From NCBI GenBank assembly GCA_963732095.1, contig CAVSZA010000022.1, forward strand, positions 1 through 64,000: a DNA stretch of 64,000 nt, written 5' to 3'. This stretch comes from AP-15 sp963732095. Lineage in GTDB: Bacteria > Pseudomonadota > Alphaproteobacteria > ATCC43930 > CGMCC-115725. Below, piece by piece: positions 52,553-61,071 of the stretch. Below the pieces are notes generated by a model, which was not told the origin of the DNA, made no database searches, and saw only the letters and a list, made by a program, of their open reading frames with translations. Numbering within the stretch: position 1 is the first letter of the stretch; every line of letters begins with the position of its first letter. A program made the translations under genes and the position numbers.

Positions 52553-53598
52553 TTAAACCTGCAGCCGCCAGCGAAGGGTTTCCCCGGCGCGAAAGGGGAC
52601 CACCGCATTATCGGCTTCCCCGATCAGCTGCGGCACCACGAAAGGCTCTCGGCGTAACGTGATCCGCGCATCGTTTGGCGGCAAACGGTAAAATTGCGGT
52701 CCGTTCAGCGAGGCGAACGCTTCGAGCCGGTCGAGCGCTGCTTCCTCCTCGAAGACCTCGGCATAGACCTCGAGCGCGCACGGGGCGGTGAAGATCCCGG
52801 CGCAGCCGCACGCCGTTTCCTTTGTCGCAACCGCGTGCGGCGCGCTGTCGGTGCCGAGAAAAATCGCTGGTCACCCGACGTGGCGGCCCGGCGCAAGGCC
52901 AACCGATGCTTCTCGCGCTTGGCGATTGGCAGGCAGTAAAGGTGTGGGCGGATCCCGCCGGCAAAGATCGCGTTGCGATTGACCACGAGGTGATGCGCCG
53001 TGATCGTCGCCGCCAAGTTCGGGCCGCCCGAAATTATGTAGTCCACCGCCTCTTCGGTCGTGATGTGCTCGAGCACGATGCGCAATTCGGGCAGGCGCCG
53101 CCGCATCGGGTCGAGCACCCGGTCGATGAACACCGCCTCGCGGTCGAACACGTCGATCTCCGGATCGGTCACCTCGCCATGGATCAACAGCGGCACGCCG
53201 AGCCCCGCCATGCGTTCGAGCACCGGCGCGACACGCTCGTAGTCGGTCACGCCAAAGGCCGAATTGGTTGTCGCCCGCGCCGGGTAGAGCTTGACCGCGG
53301 TGAACACTCCTTCCTGATAGCCGCCGGCGACCTCTTCCGGGCCGGTCGCGTCGGTCAGATAACAGGTCATCAGCGGTACGAACTCGCTACCCCTCGGGAG
53401 AGCCCCTAGGATGCGCCCCCGGTAGAGGCAAGCCGCCGCTACGCTTGTGACCGGCGACACCAAGTTGGGCATCACGATAGCGCGGGCGAACTGGCGGGCG
53501 GTGTACTGAACTACCGTCGCGAGCAACTCATCGTCGCGGAGATGGACATGCCAATCGTCCGGACGCCGCAAGGTTATAATCTCAACGGCTTGTGGCAT
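52553..53598 (-). pseudogene. pyrC: dihydroorotase, broken by a one-base deletion
   Basis: The N-terminal part is a class II PyrC: PDDWHVHLRDDELLATV (metal histidines), YPARATTNSAFGVTD (carboxylated-lysine region), LLIHGEVTDPEIDVFDRE and IVLEHITTEEAVDYI. After ATSGDQRFF the frame is lost at an A5 run (52859-52863 on plus, T5 on the coding strand). Six Ts would continue into LGTDSAPHAVATKETACGCA, which is perfectly conserved in the next frame and ends RWRLQV at 52553. The total of 1046 bases is one short of 349 codons. This could be a real lesion or a homopolymer error. The enzyme cyclises carbamoyl-aspartate in pyrimidine synthesis. Confidence 0.85.
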
Positions 53599-53649
53599 CT
53601 ATTTTCTCGGCTCCAGAACCCAACATTAGAATTCGCCGCCCCGATTTTA

Positions 53650-53676
53650 ATAGCACTCTGCCCTAGAGAGTGCTAA
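53650..53676 (+). promoter_or_regulatory. CIRCE operator (HrcA binding site)
   Basis: TAGCACTC, nine spacer bases, then GAGTGCTAA matches the CIRCE inverted repeat except for the first base of the left arm. It lies about 84 bases before the groEL start, where HrcA represses heat-shock genes at normal temperature. Confidence 0.9.
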
Positions 53677-53759
53677 ACCCTTGGGGGAGGGCGAGGCCAC
53701 CCTAGGCCTCGTCGAGGGCGGCGCCGCCGCTGCTTAATTCGACTGAAAAGGAAACGAGC

Positions 53760-55412
53760 ATGGCTGCTAAGGATGTAAGGCTCGGCACAGACGCGCGGGA
53801 GCGGATGCTGCGCGGCATCGACACTCTCACCGATGCGGTCAGGGTGACATTGGGGCCGAAAGGCCGCAACGTCGTTCTCGACAAGAGCTACGGCGCGCCG
53901 CGGATCACCAAGGACGGGGTCACCGTGGCAAAGGAAATCGAACTCTCCGACAAATTCGAAAACATGGGCGCGCAGATGGTGCGCGAGGTGGCCAGCAAGA
54001 CGAGCACGGTCGCTGGCGACGGCACGACGACTGCGACCATTCTCGCCCACGCGATGGTGCGCGAGGGTGTCAAGGCGGTGGCCGCTGGGATGAACCCGAT
54101 GGATCTCAAGCGCGGCGTCGACATGGCTGTCAACGCGGTCGTCAAGGACATCGAGAAGCGCTCGAAAAAGGTCTCGACCAATGACGAGATCGCGCAAGTC
54201 GGCACGATTTCGGCCAATGGCGACCCCGAGATCGGCCGCATGCTTGCCGAGGCGATGAAGAAGGTCGGCAACGAGGGCGTCATCACGGTCGAGGAGGCCA
54301 AGTCGCTCGAAACCGAGCTCGACGTCGTCGAGGGAATGCAATTCGACCGCGGCTATTTGAGCCCCTATTTCATCACCAATGCCGAAAAGATGCTCGCCGA
54401 GCTCGAAGACCCCTACATCCTCTTGCACGAAAAGAAGCTCTCCAGCCTGCAGTCGCTGTTGCCGATCCTCGAAGCCGTCGTGCAGAGCGCCCGGCCCTTG
54501 CTGATCGTCGCCGAGGACATCGAAGGCGAGGCGCTGGCTACGCTTGTCGTCAACAAGCTGCGCGGCGGCCTCAAGGTGGCGGCGGTCAAAGCGCCGGGCT
54601 TTGGCGATCGGCGCAAGGCGATGCTCGAGGACATCGCGGCGCTGACCGGCGGTCAGGTGATCTCCGAAGATCTCGGCATCAAGCTCGAGAACGTTACCCT
54701 CGACATGCTCGGCCGCGCCAAGCGCGTGCGCATCGACAAGGAGAACACGACGCTCATCGACGGCGCCGGAAAGAAGGAAGACATCACCGCGCGCATCAAC
54801 CAAATCAAGGCGCAGATCGAGGAGACGACCTCGGATTACGACCGCGAGAAGCTGCAGGAGCGATTGGCCAAGCTTGCCGGCGGTGTCGCGATTATCCGGG
54901 TCGGCGGAGGCACTGAGGTCGAGGTGAAGGAGCGCAAGGACCGCGTCGACGACGCCATGCACGCCACTAAAGCCGCGGTCGAGGAAGGCATCATAGCGGG
55001 CGGCGGCGTGGCGCTGCTTTTTGCGAGCAAGGTTCTGGCTGCGCTCAACCCTGCCAATAGCGACCAGAAGGTCGGCATCGAGATCGTCCGCAAGGCCATC
55101 CAGTCGCCGGTGCGGCAGATCGCCGAGAATTCCGGAGTCGAGGGCTCGATCGTAGTTGGCAAGCTGACCGACAAGGACGACCCGAATTTCGGGTTCGACG
55201 CACAGTCAGGCGAGTACAAGGACATGGTCGCCGCCGGGATCATCGATCCGACCAAGGTGGTGCGGGTGGCACTGCAGGACGCCGCCTCTGTTGCAGGGCT
55301 GTTGATCACCACCGAGGGGATGGTCGCCGACCGGCCGGAGCCCAAGAGCGCGCCCGGTATGCCGCCTGGCGGCATGGGTGGTATGGGCGGCATGGGTGGC
55401 ATGGATTACTGA
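53760..55412 (+). CDS. groL: chaperonin GroEL
   Basis: A 550-residue chaperonin with full-length hallmarks: LGPKGRNVVLDKSYG, VAGDGTTTATILAHAM (ATP-binding aspartate), RGYLSPYFITNAEKM, GIIAGGGVALLFAS and the C-terminal GGMGGMGGMGGMDY tail. It forms a two-ring complex that folds proteins with GroES. The start follows AAAAGGAAACGAGC. A CIRCE site lies upstream, so HrcA regulation is expected. No groES gene precedes it, unlike the usual groESL operon, so it may be a second GroEL that uses a GroES encoded elsewhere. Confidence 0.96.
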   Translation: MAAKDVRLGTDARERMLRGIDTLTDAVRVTLGPKGRNVVLDKSYGAPRITKDGVTVAKEIELSDKFENMGAQMVREVASKTSTVAGDGTTTATILAHAMVREGVKAVAAGMNPMDLKRGVDMAVNAVVKDIEKRSKKVSTNDEIAQVGTISANGDPEIGRMLAEAMKKVGNEGVITVEEAKSLETELDVVEGMQFDRGYLSPYFITNAEKMLAELEDPYILLHEKKLSSLQSLLPILEAVVQSARPLLIVAEDIEGEALATLVVNKLRGGLKVAAVKAPGFGDRRKAMLEDIAALTGGQVISEDLGIKLENVTLDMLGRAKRVRIDKENTTLIDGAGKKEDITARINQIKAQIEETTSDYDREKLQERLAKLAGGVAIIRVGGGTEVEVKERKDRVDDAMHATKAAVEEGIIAGGGVALLFASKVLAALNPANSDQKVGIEIVRKAIQSPVRQIAENSGVEGSIVVGKLTDKDDPNFGFDAQSGEYKDMVAAGIIDPTKVVRVALQDAASVAGLLITTEGMVADRPEPKSAPGMPPGGMGGMGGMGGMDY

Positions 55413-55446
55413 GCTCCAGCTGCCGGGCTCCCGGCCAGTGCTGGCG

Positions 55447-55653
55447 ATGAATGATGGTTGCGACGACGACAAGCTCGCCGGCGACATGATCGACGTTCAC
55501 GGGAGAGAAGCGGCCACCGTGGCACGGGAGAATGCCCGTGCCGCGGCGCTCGCCGGTCAACCCACGCAAGCGAAATACTGGATCCGGGTGCTCGGGATGG
55601 TTCAGAAGCAGCAAGCCGGCAAAGCGTTGGCTATTCGGACCTTGCTGGAGTGA
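55447..55653 (+). CDS. small hypothetical protein
   Basis: The ATG at 55447 (MNDGCDDDKLAGDMIDVHGR) gives a 68-residue, mostly helical protein with EAATVARENARAAALAGQPT and AKYWIRVLGMVQKQQAG. It resembles small unnamed proteins of soil alphaproteobacteria, but no functional family was recognised. It lies 34 bases after groEL and its 3' end overlaps the convergent transglutaminase-like gene by 23 bases. Confidence 0.6.
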   Translation: MNDGCDDDKLAGDMIDVHGREAATVARENARAAALAGQPTQAKYWIRVLGMVQKQQAGKALAIRTLLE

Positions 55654-56455
55654 TCTCCTCGGTCACCACCGTAAAGCTGCTGAGCATGTTCGGACCAAAA
55701 GTGGTGCTGATCGCGACGTCCGCCGCGTCGCGGCCGCGGGCGATCAGCACCCGCCCGATGCGGGGGATGTTGTGGCGTGCGTCAAATGTGAACCACCGGC
55801 CGCCGAGATAGGCTTCGAACCAGGCCGAGAAATCCATCGGCGCGTCTGAGGCCGGGACGCCGATATCCCCCAGATAACCGGTGCAGTACCGCGCCGGGAC
55901 GTTCATGCAGCGACAGAAAGTGACTGCCAGGTGAGCGAAGTCCCGGCAGACGCCAGTGCGATCGCAGTACGCTTCCCAAGCCGTCCTGGTGGCGCGGGCG
56001 TGTTCGTAGCCAAATGCGATGTGCTGGTGAACGTAATCGCAGATGGCCTGGACACGGGCCCAGCCAAGCGGCGTGTTGCCGAAGAGCGACCACGCGATAT
56101 CGGACAACCGGTCGGTCTCGCAATAGCGGCTGCCCAGCAGGAACACCAAAGCGTTATCGGGCAGAGCCTCCACTGCGTGCTGCGGCGCCTCGCTTTCGAC
56201 GACATCTGGTTCGCCCGTGTCTTTGACGATCCCGTTGGCAGAGAGCCGGGTTTGTCCGGCCGGCGCCACAATCCGATTGCACCAGTTACCAAATCCGTCG
56301 CGATAGGCGCTAATCGGGATCGAGGGGCTGGTCACGAGATGATCCGGCACCACCATGTCGGATATGCGCGTATAGTGGACGTTCAACATCAGCAGCATCG
56401 GCGTCGGCTGCGGACAATCATAGACCAGTTCGTAGCCTACCCCGATCTGCATCAT
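55631..56455 (-). CDS. transglutaminase-like cysteine peptidase family protein
   Basis: A 274-residue protein with an N-terminal beta-rich part (MMQIGVGYELVYDCPQPTPM) and a transglutaminase core. The catalytic cysteine is in DRTGVCRDFAHLAVTFCR and the histidine and aspartate regions in FSAWFEAYLGGRWFTFDARH. Such bacterial proteins are generally thought to cleave or transfer peptide bonds; the substrate is unknown. There is no signal peptide. It is divergent from the kup gene and overlaps the preceding small gene on the other strand. Confidence 0.85.
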   Translation of the reverse strand: MMQIGVGYELVYDCPQPTPMLLMLNVHYTRISDMVVPDHLVTSPSIPISAYRDGFGNWCNRIVAPAGQTRLSANGIVKDTGEPDVVESEAPQHAVEALPDNALVFLLGSRYCETDRLSDIAWSLFGNTPLGWARVQAICDYVHQHIAFGYEHARATRTAWEAYCDRTGVCRDFAHLAVTFCRCMNVPARYCTGYLGDIGVPASDAPMDFSAWFEAYLGGRWFTFDARHNIPRIGRVLIARGRDAADVAISTTFGPNMLSSFTVVTEEITPARSE

Positions 56456-56659
56456 GGTCTCTCCCTCCGGTTCGGAGTTGCCGGGCGACTACCGACGATG
56501 GCACAAACAGCAGCCCCGTTGCGCGAATAAGAGCGCAAGTCGCGGCATTATCGGGAACCCCGTTTCGAGTGGGCATGTTCCTGGATATCTTCTAAACCGT
56601 GAGGGCCTCCGTTAAAAACACTAGCTGGACGCTGAGCGGCGGGTAGGCAGGAGAACCCG

Positions 56660-58621
56660 ATGGCGAATCGTGCCGGCAGCACCGAGAGCTCGAGCGAGGT
56701 CATCCCGGCCGGGCATGCGGCGTTAACCGCACAAGAGGAACTCGGGGAGAACGCGCAGAGTTCGTCCACCGGACTTGCTGCGCTGAGTGTCGCCGCGCTT
56801 GGCGTTGTGTTCGGCGATATCGGGACAAGTCCGGTCTACACCTTTCGTGAATGCTTCAACTCCGAGCATGGGCTTCCGCTTGATGCGGAACATGTGCTCG
56901 GCGTTCTATCCCTGATTTTCTGGGCGTTGATTATTGTCGTCACGGTCAAATACGTCCTCTTGATAATGCGCGCCGACAACCAAGGCGAGGGCGGCATTCT
57001 TGCTTTGTTGGCCCTTGCCTTGGAGCAGGCGAAAAGTGAGCGCTCACGTAATCTGTTGGTATTGCTCGCTCTCGGCGGCGCGGCGCTGTTCTACGGCGAC
57101 AGCATGATCACGCCGGCTATTTCTGTGCTCAGCGCGGTCGAAGGAATTGGCGTCGCGACGCCGGCGTTGAACCGTTTCGTGTTGCCGTTGACTATCGTTG
57201 TGCTGCTCGCGCTTTTTCTTTTTCAGAAGGGTGGCACCGGACGCGTCGGCCGCATCTTCGGCCCGGTGATGATCTTATGGTTCGCCGTCATCGCGATAAC
57301 CGGGGTGTTGCAAGTCGCCGAAACGCCGCGCGTGCTCGAAGCCCTGAACCCCGCGCATGCAGCTCATATTTTTATCGCCACGCCGGGCGCCGGCTTCGTC
57401 GTGCTCGGAGCCGTCGCGCTGGCTATTACCGGCGGCGAGGCGCTTTACGCCGACATGGGCCATTTTGGCCGTTTTCCAATCAGGCTGGCGTGGTTCGCCG
57501 TGGTGCTTCCCGCTCTCGTCCTGAATTACTTCGGACAAGGCGCGCTGATCCTGGGGGACAAAACGGCAATCGACAATCCGTTCTTTCGCATGGCGCCCGC
57601 TTGGGGCTTGCTTCCGCTGGTGCTGTTGTCGACCGCGGCGACGGTCATCGCGTCGCAAGCCGTGATCTCCGGCGCGTTCTCGCTGTCGCGGCAGGCGATT
57701 CAACTCGGCCTGATGCCGCCCCTCGATATCTTTCAGACCTCGGCCCGTGCGCACGGTCAGATCTATATCGCGCAGGTCAATTGGCTGCTGCTGATTGCCG
57801 TTGTTGCTCTGGTTCTGGGGTTCCAAAGCTCGAGCGCACTCGCTTCGGCCTATGGCTTTGCAGTCACCGGGACGATGGCCATCACGACGGTCCTCGCCGC
57901 AGCCGTCATGCGTGGCGTCTGGAATTGGCGATGGCCGACAATAGCCGTCGTGCTGGTGCCGATCATGACCGTCGACCTTGCGCTATTCGGGGCCAATACC
58001 CTGAAGATCCCGAGCGGCGGCTGGTTCCCGCTGGTGATCGGAATCGCCGTATTTACGATCCTGACCACCTGGCGCACGGGACGCCGGTTGGTGCGGATGC
58101 GGCTGGCGAGCGAGTCAGTGCCGCTCGCCGACTTTCTCGCCACCTGCGACCAGGCGCCGGAGGCCCGGGTTTCGGGAACCGCAATCTTCTTGACCACCCA
58201 GACCGAAGATGTGCCCGTAACCCTGCTGCACAACCTCAGGCACAACAAGGTGCTGCACCGGACGGTGCTGCTGGTTCGCGTCGTCACCGAGAACATCCCG
58301 CGGGTGGCGGGGGCGGACCGGATCCAGGCACGGGAGCTCGGCAGCGGCTTTTGGCAGATCGCAGCGCATTTCGGCTTTGCCCAGACACCGAACGTCGCGC
58401 GGGAACTGAGCCGGGCGGAGATCCCGGGGCTGGAACTCGATCCGAGCCGGATTTCCTTCTTCGTCGGGCGCGCCAACGTCAAATCTAGCCCGCGGCCCGG
58501 GATGGCCCGATGGCGCGAGCGCCTCTATTCCGCCCTCGCACGGGTCGCCACGCGGTCGCCCGATTTTTTCCGCATCCCGCCGGACCGCGTCATCGAACTC
58601 GGCACCGAGGTCGAGATATGA
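56660..58621 (+). CDS. kup: low-affinity potassium uptake transporter Kup
   Basis: A 653-residue protein with about twelve membrane helices and the KUP/HAK family motifs LGVVFGDIGTSPVYTFRE, RADNQGEGGILALLAL, FYGDSMITPAISVLSA and YADMGHFGRFPIRLAW. The hydrophilic C-terminal part (from about residue 500) includes FLTTQTEDVPVTLLHNL and an ending in FFRIPPDRVIELGTEVEI typical of the family. It takes up potassium with protons. A hydrophilic N-terminal extension of about 38 residues precedes the first helix. It is monocistronic, divergent from the transglutaminase-like gene. Confidence 0.94.
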   Translation: MANRAGSTESSSEVIPAGHAALTAQEELGENAQSSSTGLAALSVAALGVVFGDIGTSPVYTFRECFNSEHGLPLDAEHVLGVLSLIFWALIIVVTVKYVLLIMRADNQGEGGILALLALALEQAKSERSRNLLVLLALGGAALFYGDSMITPAISVLSAVEGIGVATPALNRFVLPLTIVVLLALFLFQKGGTGRVGRIFGPVMILWFAVIAITGVLQVAETPRVLEALNPAHAAHIFIATPGAGFVVLGAVALAITGGEALYADMGHFGRFPIRLAWFAVVLPALVLNYFGQGALILGDKTAIDNPFFRMAPAWGLLPLVLLSTAATVIASQAVISGAFSLSRQAIQLGLMPPLDIFQTSARAHGQIYIAQVNWLLLIAVVALVLGFQSSSALASAYGFAVTGTMAITTVLAAAVMRGVWNWRWPTIAVVLVPIMTVDLALFGANTLKIPSGGWFPLVIGIAVFTILTTWRTGRRLVRMRLASESVPLADFLATCDQAPEARVSGTAIFLTTQTEDVPVTLLHNLRHNKVLHRTVLLVRVVTENIPRVAGADRIQARELGSGFWQIAAHFGFAQTPNVARELSRAEIPGLELDPSRISFFVGRANVKSSPRPGMARWRERLYSALARVATRSPDFFRIPPDRVIELGTEVEI

Positions 58622-58661
58622 CCGAGGTGTTTTTTACGAGGCTGAATTCGGTTGAGATCGA

Positions 58662-58889
58662 TCAGGCGGGATGGATCGGCGGCAACACGCGACTGCTGGT
58701 TCTATCGAGGACGCGGTATGTTTTCAACCCCAAGGCTCGCGCCACAGCCTTCGCCCTTTGTTTTGCCTCTTCCTTGCCTCCAACCAGAAAAATCGAAGGG
58801 CGGCCCGTGATCTTGCCGTCATCATCGCGTTGAGAAATGGTCGCTACCAACCCCTCACGGGTTTCCTCTATCTTAACCCGCACGAACAT
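58662..58889 (-). CDS. small hypothetical protein, KIEE-type
   Basis: ATG 58889 follows GAAGGAGGAAAAG, so the frame open to 58952 is trimmed. The 75-residue product starts MFVRVKIEETREGLVATIS and contains RPSIFLVGGKEEAKQRAKAV, an alternating strand-helix pattern suggesting a compact alpha/beta fold. No named family was recognised. It converges on kup from the right with a 40-base gap. Confidence 0.6.
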   Translation of the reverse strand: MFVRVKIEETREGLVATISQRDDDGKITGRPSIFLVGGKEEAKQRAKAVARALGLKTYRVLDRTSSRVLPPIHPA

Positions 58890-58952
58890 CTTTTCCTCCT
58901 TCGGCGCGAGCAAACCTCTATTCCGAGGGGCTGCTGACGTGTGAAGTTGCAC

Positions 58953-59538
58953 AGAGCCTTGCTAGGGCCTCCACCAGCGGCGTTTTGCAGCCATCATTCA
59001 GTCGCCAAGAACTTTTTGCTGTCACGTCAAGCCATCTCCGTCATCGTCTCTCGAAATTCATCCGGTTTGTAGCCTGCACTGTCACCTCTAATCGTTGAGT
59101 ATACCATCTCTAATCGTTGAGTATACCACGAATTCTTTGTATCGGTAAGATCGATCTGCCGGATAGTTTGCCAGCAAATTTTGCTTACGATCCTCATTCC
59201 TAGGGTTAGGCAGGCTGGCAAAAGCATCGCCCGGGCGGAACCCTGGCGACCCCTCCTCCGGGAAGATCGCCTGTATAAAAAGCCTATGAAATAAAATCAA
59301 ACCGCCGGCAGATTTCAAAAATCTATTGAAGAATCTCTTGCGTTTTATCAAAAAGATACAATATAATAGCGCTGAGAATTGGTTTGCCGCGCAAAATTCT
59401 GTACCGCGGAACCGCGTGTGGTTTATCCGACGAAGTCCTAGGTGCCCCGTCGGGTAGCAGACGAGTTCTCTCTCAGGGCCGCAATCCGCGGCGGCAAGAT
59501 CAGAAGGGAACTCTCCTCCTGACACCGAGGCACGGTAA
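58953..59538. other. AT-rich intergenic stretch with a short tandem repeat
   Basis: About 590 bases without a convincing gene. The section 59280-59400 is clearly richer in A and T than the flanks. It contains the 22-bp tandem repeat at 59086-59128. The frames on the minus strand (59027-59227 and 59088-59645) read across the repeat and into the next gene and look accidental. Confidence 0.45.
59086..59128. repeat. 22-bp tandem repeat, two copies
   Basis: CTCTAATCGTTGAGTATACC followed by A occurs at 59086-59106 and again at 59108-59128 with one extra T between, a 22-bp period with identical 21-base units. The unit contains GTATAC, a small palindrome. It lies in an intergenic region. Confidence 0.85.
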
Positions 59539-59892
59539 ATGAAGAGATTTCCGAGTTTGAAACCAGGGATTTGGGGGGCCGTGATCGGTGCGACAGCGAT
59601 TTCTGTGGTTGGCTTCTCATCTTTTGGGTGGACGCTCGGCAGCACCGCCGAACGGATGGCGAAAGAGCGAGTTCAGACGGCGGTCGTCGATGTGCTGGCG
59701 CCGGTCTGCGTCGAAAGATTCCAGCATCAGACTGATGCCGCGACAAAATTGATCGAGTTCAAAAAGGTGTCCTCGTCGTGGGACCGGCGCTCGTTCATCG
59801 AGAAGGGCGGCTGGGCGACAATGGCGGGAACCGATGCCCCAAACTCGGCGGTTGTTACCGCTTGCGCCGAACAACTCGGCGGCACTCTCTAG
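59539..59892 (+). CDS. small membrane-anchored hypothetical protein
   Basis: A 117-residue protein starting MKRFPSLKPGIWGAVIGATA, with one N-terminal membrane helix and a soluble, mostly helical remainder (QTAVVDVLAPVCVERFQHQT, IEFKKVSSSWDRRSFIEKGG) with two cysteines. It resembles proteins of unknown function common in Hyphomicrobiales. ATG at 59539 is preceded by GAGGCACGG. The following small genes run in the same direction. Confidence 0.7.
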   Translation: MKRFPSLKPGIWGAVIGATAISVVGFSSFGWTLGSTAERMAKERVQTAVVDVLAPVCVERFQHQTDAATKLIEFKKVSSSWDRRSFIEKGGWATMAGTDAPNSAVVTACAEQLGGTL

Positions 59893-59945
59893 GCAGTTGC
59901 GGCGCGCGTTATTCCGGCGGCCAGCCATTCGAGGCCGGATCAATC

Positions 59946-60347
59946 ATGGCGCTACCGGCTCGATTCTCCCTGCTCCATTCTGATCTGAACGATTTTCTCT
60001 TCGCCTCGGTCGGCGAAGAACACAACGGAGTAACGCTCAGCGTTGTCTCAGCGTTGACGCGCCTCGGCCTAGATCCTTGGGAACAGGCCGCCCGGCTCAC
60101 CCCCCTGCCCAAGGCCCGAGCAGCCGAGGCGCTGGCGACGCTGATTGCTCGGCTGCCCATCCGTCGAACGCTCGCATCGGACGATTTGGCCATCAGCCAA
60201 CGGTTGGTAGAACTTTTGCCGGACCAAAAATCGGCGCCTTTGCAAGGTTGGGAGCGGGTGGGTGCGGGACAGAAGAAATATTGGGGGGCGATGATAGTGC
60301 TTGCCAGCATTGCCCTCGGCGCCGCAATCCTCTCCGGCTTGTTGTGA
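59946..60347 (+). CDS. hypothetical protein with C-terminal membrane helix
   Basis: ATG 59946 (MALPARFSLLHSDLNDFLFA) is chosen because the upstream part of the frame overlaps the previous gene and has no ribosome site. The 133-residue protein has a soluble N-terminal region (NGVTLSVVSALTRLGLDPWE, AEALATLIARLPIRR) and ends in a membrane anchor (YWGAMIVLASIALGAAILSG). No family was recognised. It is in line with the neighbouring small genes. Confidence 0.6.
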   Translation: MALPARFSLLHSDLNDFLFASVGEEHNGVTLSVVSALTRLGLDPWEQAARLTPLPKARAAEALATLIARLPIRRTLASDDLAISQRLVELLPDQKSAPLQGWERVGAGQKKYWGAMIVLASIALGAAILSGLL

Positions 60348-60418
60348 TCAGGTGCCGGCGACGCCCCAACGTTACCTGATGATGCCGCCAATGCAGTTCT
60401 CTTTAGACCGGAAACACC

Positions 60419-60550
60419 ATGAAATATCTCGTTCCGCCGATCGTAATTCCCGTGCTATTGATAATTGGTGTCTTGGCGTACGGGGCGTTGAAACCTCCGA
60501 TCATTGCCGGCCATTCCCCGGTTCCCGTGGCAGATTCGCGAACTCGTTAG
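60419..60550 (+). CDS. 43-residue membrane peptide
   Basis: ATG at 60419 encodes MKYLVPPIVIPVLLIIGVLA, then YGALKPPIIAGHSPVPVADS and RTR. It has one N-terminal membrane helix or uncleaved signal and a short proline-rich tail. It precedes the next small gene by 15 bases and is probably cotranscribed with it. Function unknown. Confidence 0.5.
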   Translation: MKYLVPPIVIPVLLIIGVLAYGALKPPIIAGHSPVPVADSRTR

Positions 60551-60565
60551 CCCGGAAGGATTAAC

Positions 60566-60760
60566 ATGTCAGAGCACAAATACCACGTCGGCCAGGCAGT
60601 GGAATTTTTCCCGGAGCGGGGCGTCGAACACACGGCGAAAGGCCGCTTCAAAATAGTTCGCCAGTTCCTCGGCGAGGGCAACGCACCTCGCTACCGGATC
60701 AAGCATGAGGTGGACGGGCACGAACGGATGGTCGGCGAAGGCGAACTCGGCCCGCGGTAA
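60566..60760 (+). CDS. small hypothetical protein, SH3-like
   Basis: A 64-residue protein after GGAAGGATTAAC. MSEHKYHVGQAVEFFPERGV and RYRIKHEVDGHERMVGEGEL give a short beta-barrel-like pattern resembling a family of small unnamed proteins widespread in Hyphomicrobiales. No catalytic residues are apparent. It is the last of four small genes in the same direction. Confidence 0.7.
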   Translation: MSEHKYHVGQAVEFFPERGVEHTAKGRFKIVRQFLGEGNAPRYRIKHEVDGHERMVGEGELGPR

Positions 60761-60835
60761 TCGGGCGCATCTGGAAGAGACAGCCTCTGAAAGGGATGGC
60801 CCGCAAGCGACGCCTCCCATATCAGGAAAAACAGC

Positions 60836-60867
60836 GACGGAACAGCCAGAGGTCTGGCTGTTCCGTC
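60836..60867. terminator. perfect 15-bp hairpin
   Basis: GACGGAACAGCCAGA and its exact complement TCTGGCTGTTCCGTC are separated by GG. It lies 75 bases after the last small gene and 205 before the thiolase gene. There is no T-run after it, so it could be a terminator or another RNA element. The region 60868-61071 holds nothing else recognised. Confidence 0.55.
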
Positions 60868-61071
60868 ATCGGCGGAGCGTCAGCAGACTCAGGATTTCCG
60901 CTGAAAACGGGATGCGGCTGGCTGATCTGGAGGTGAAAACAGCGAAAACAGCCAGCAGCGGCGTCACTTCGACCTGCGCAGATCACGCCTAAAGCAAGGC
61001 CGCCCCATATCGTGGTAGAACGGTGCGGGCGGGCTAGCTATCGTTCGCCGCTGTACATTTTGGAGGGCGGC

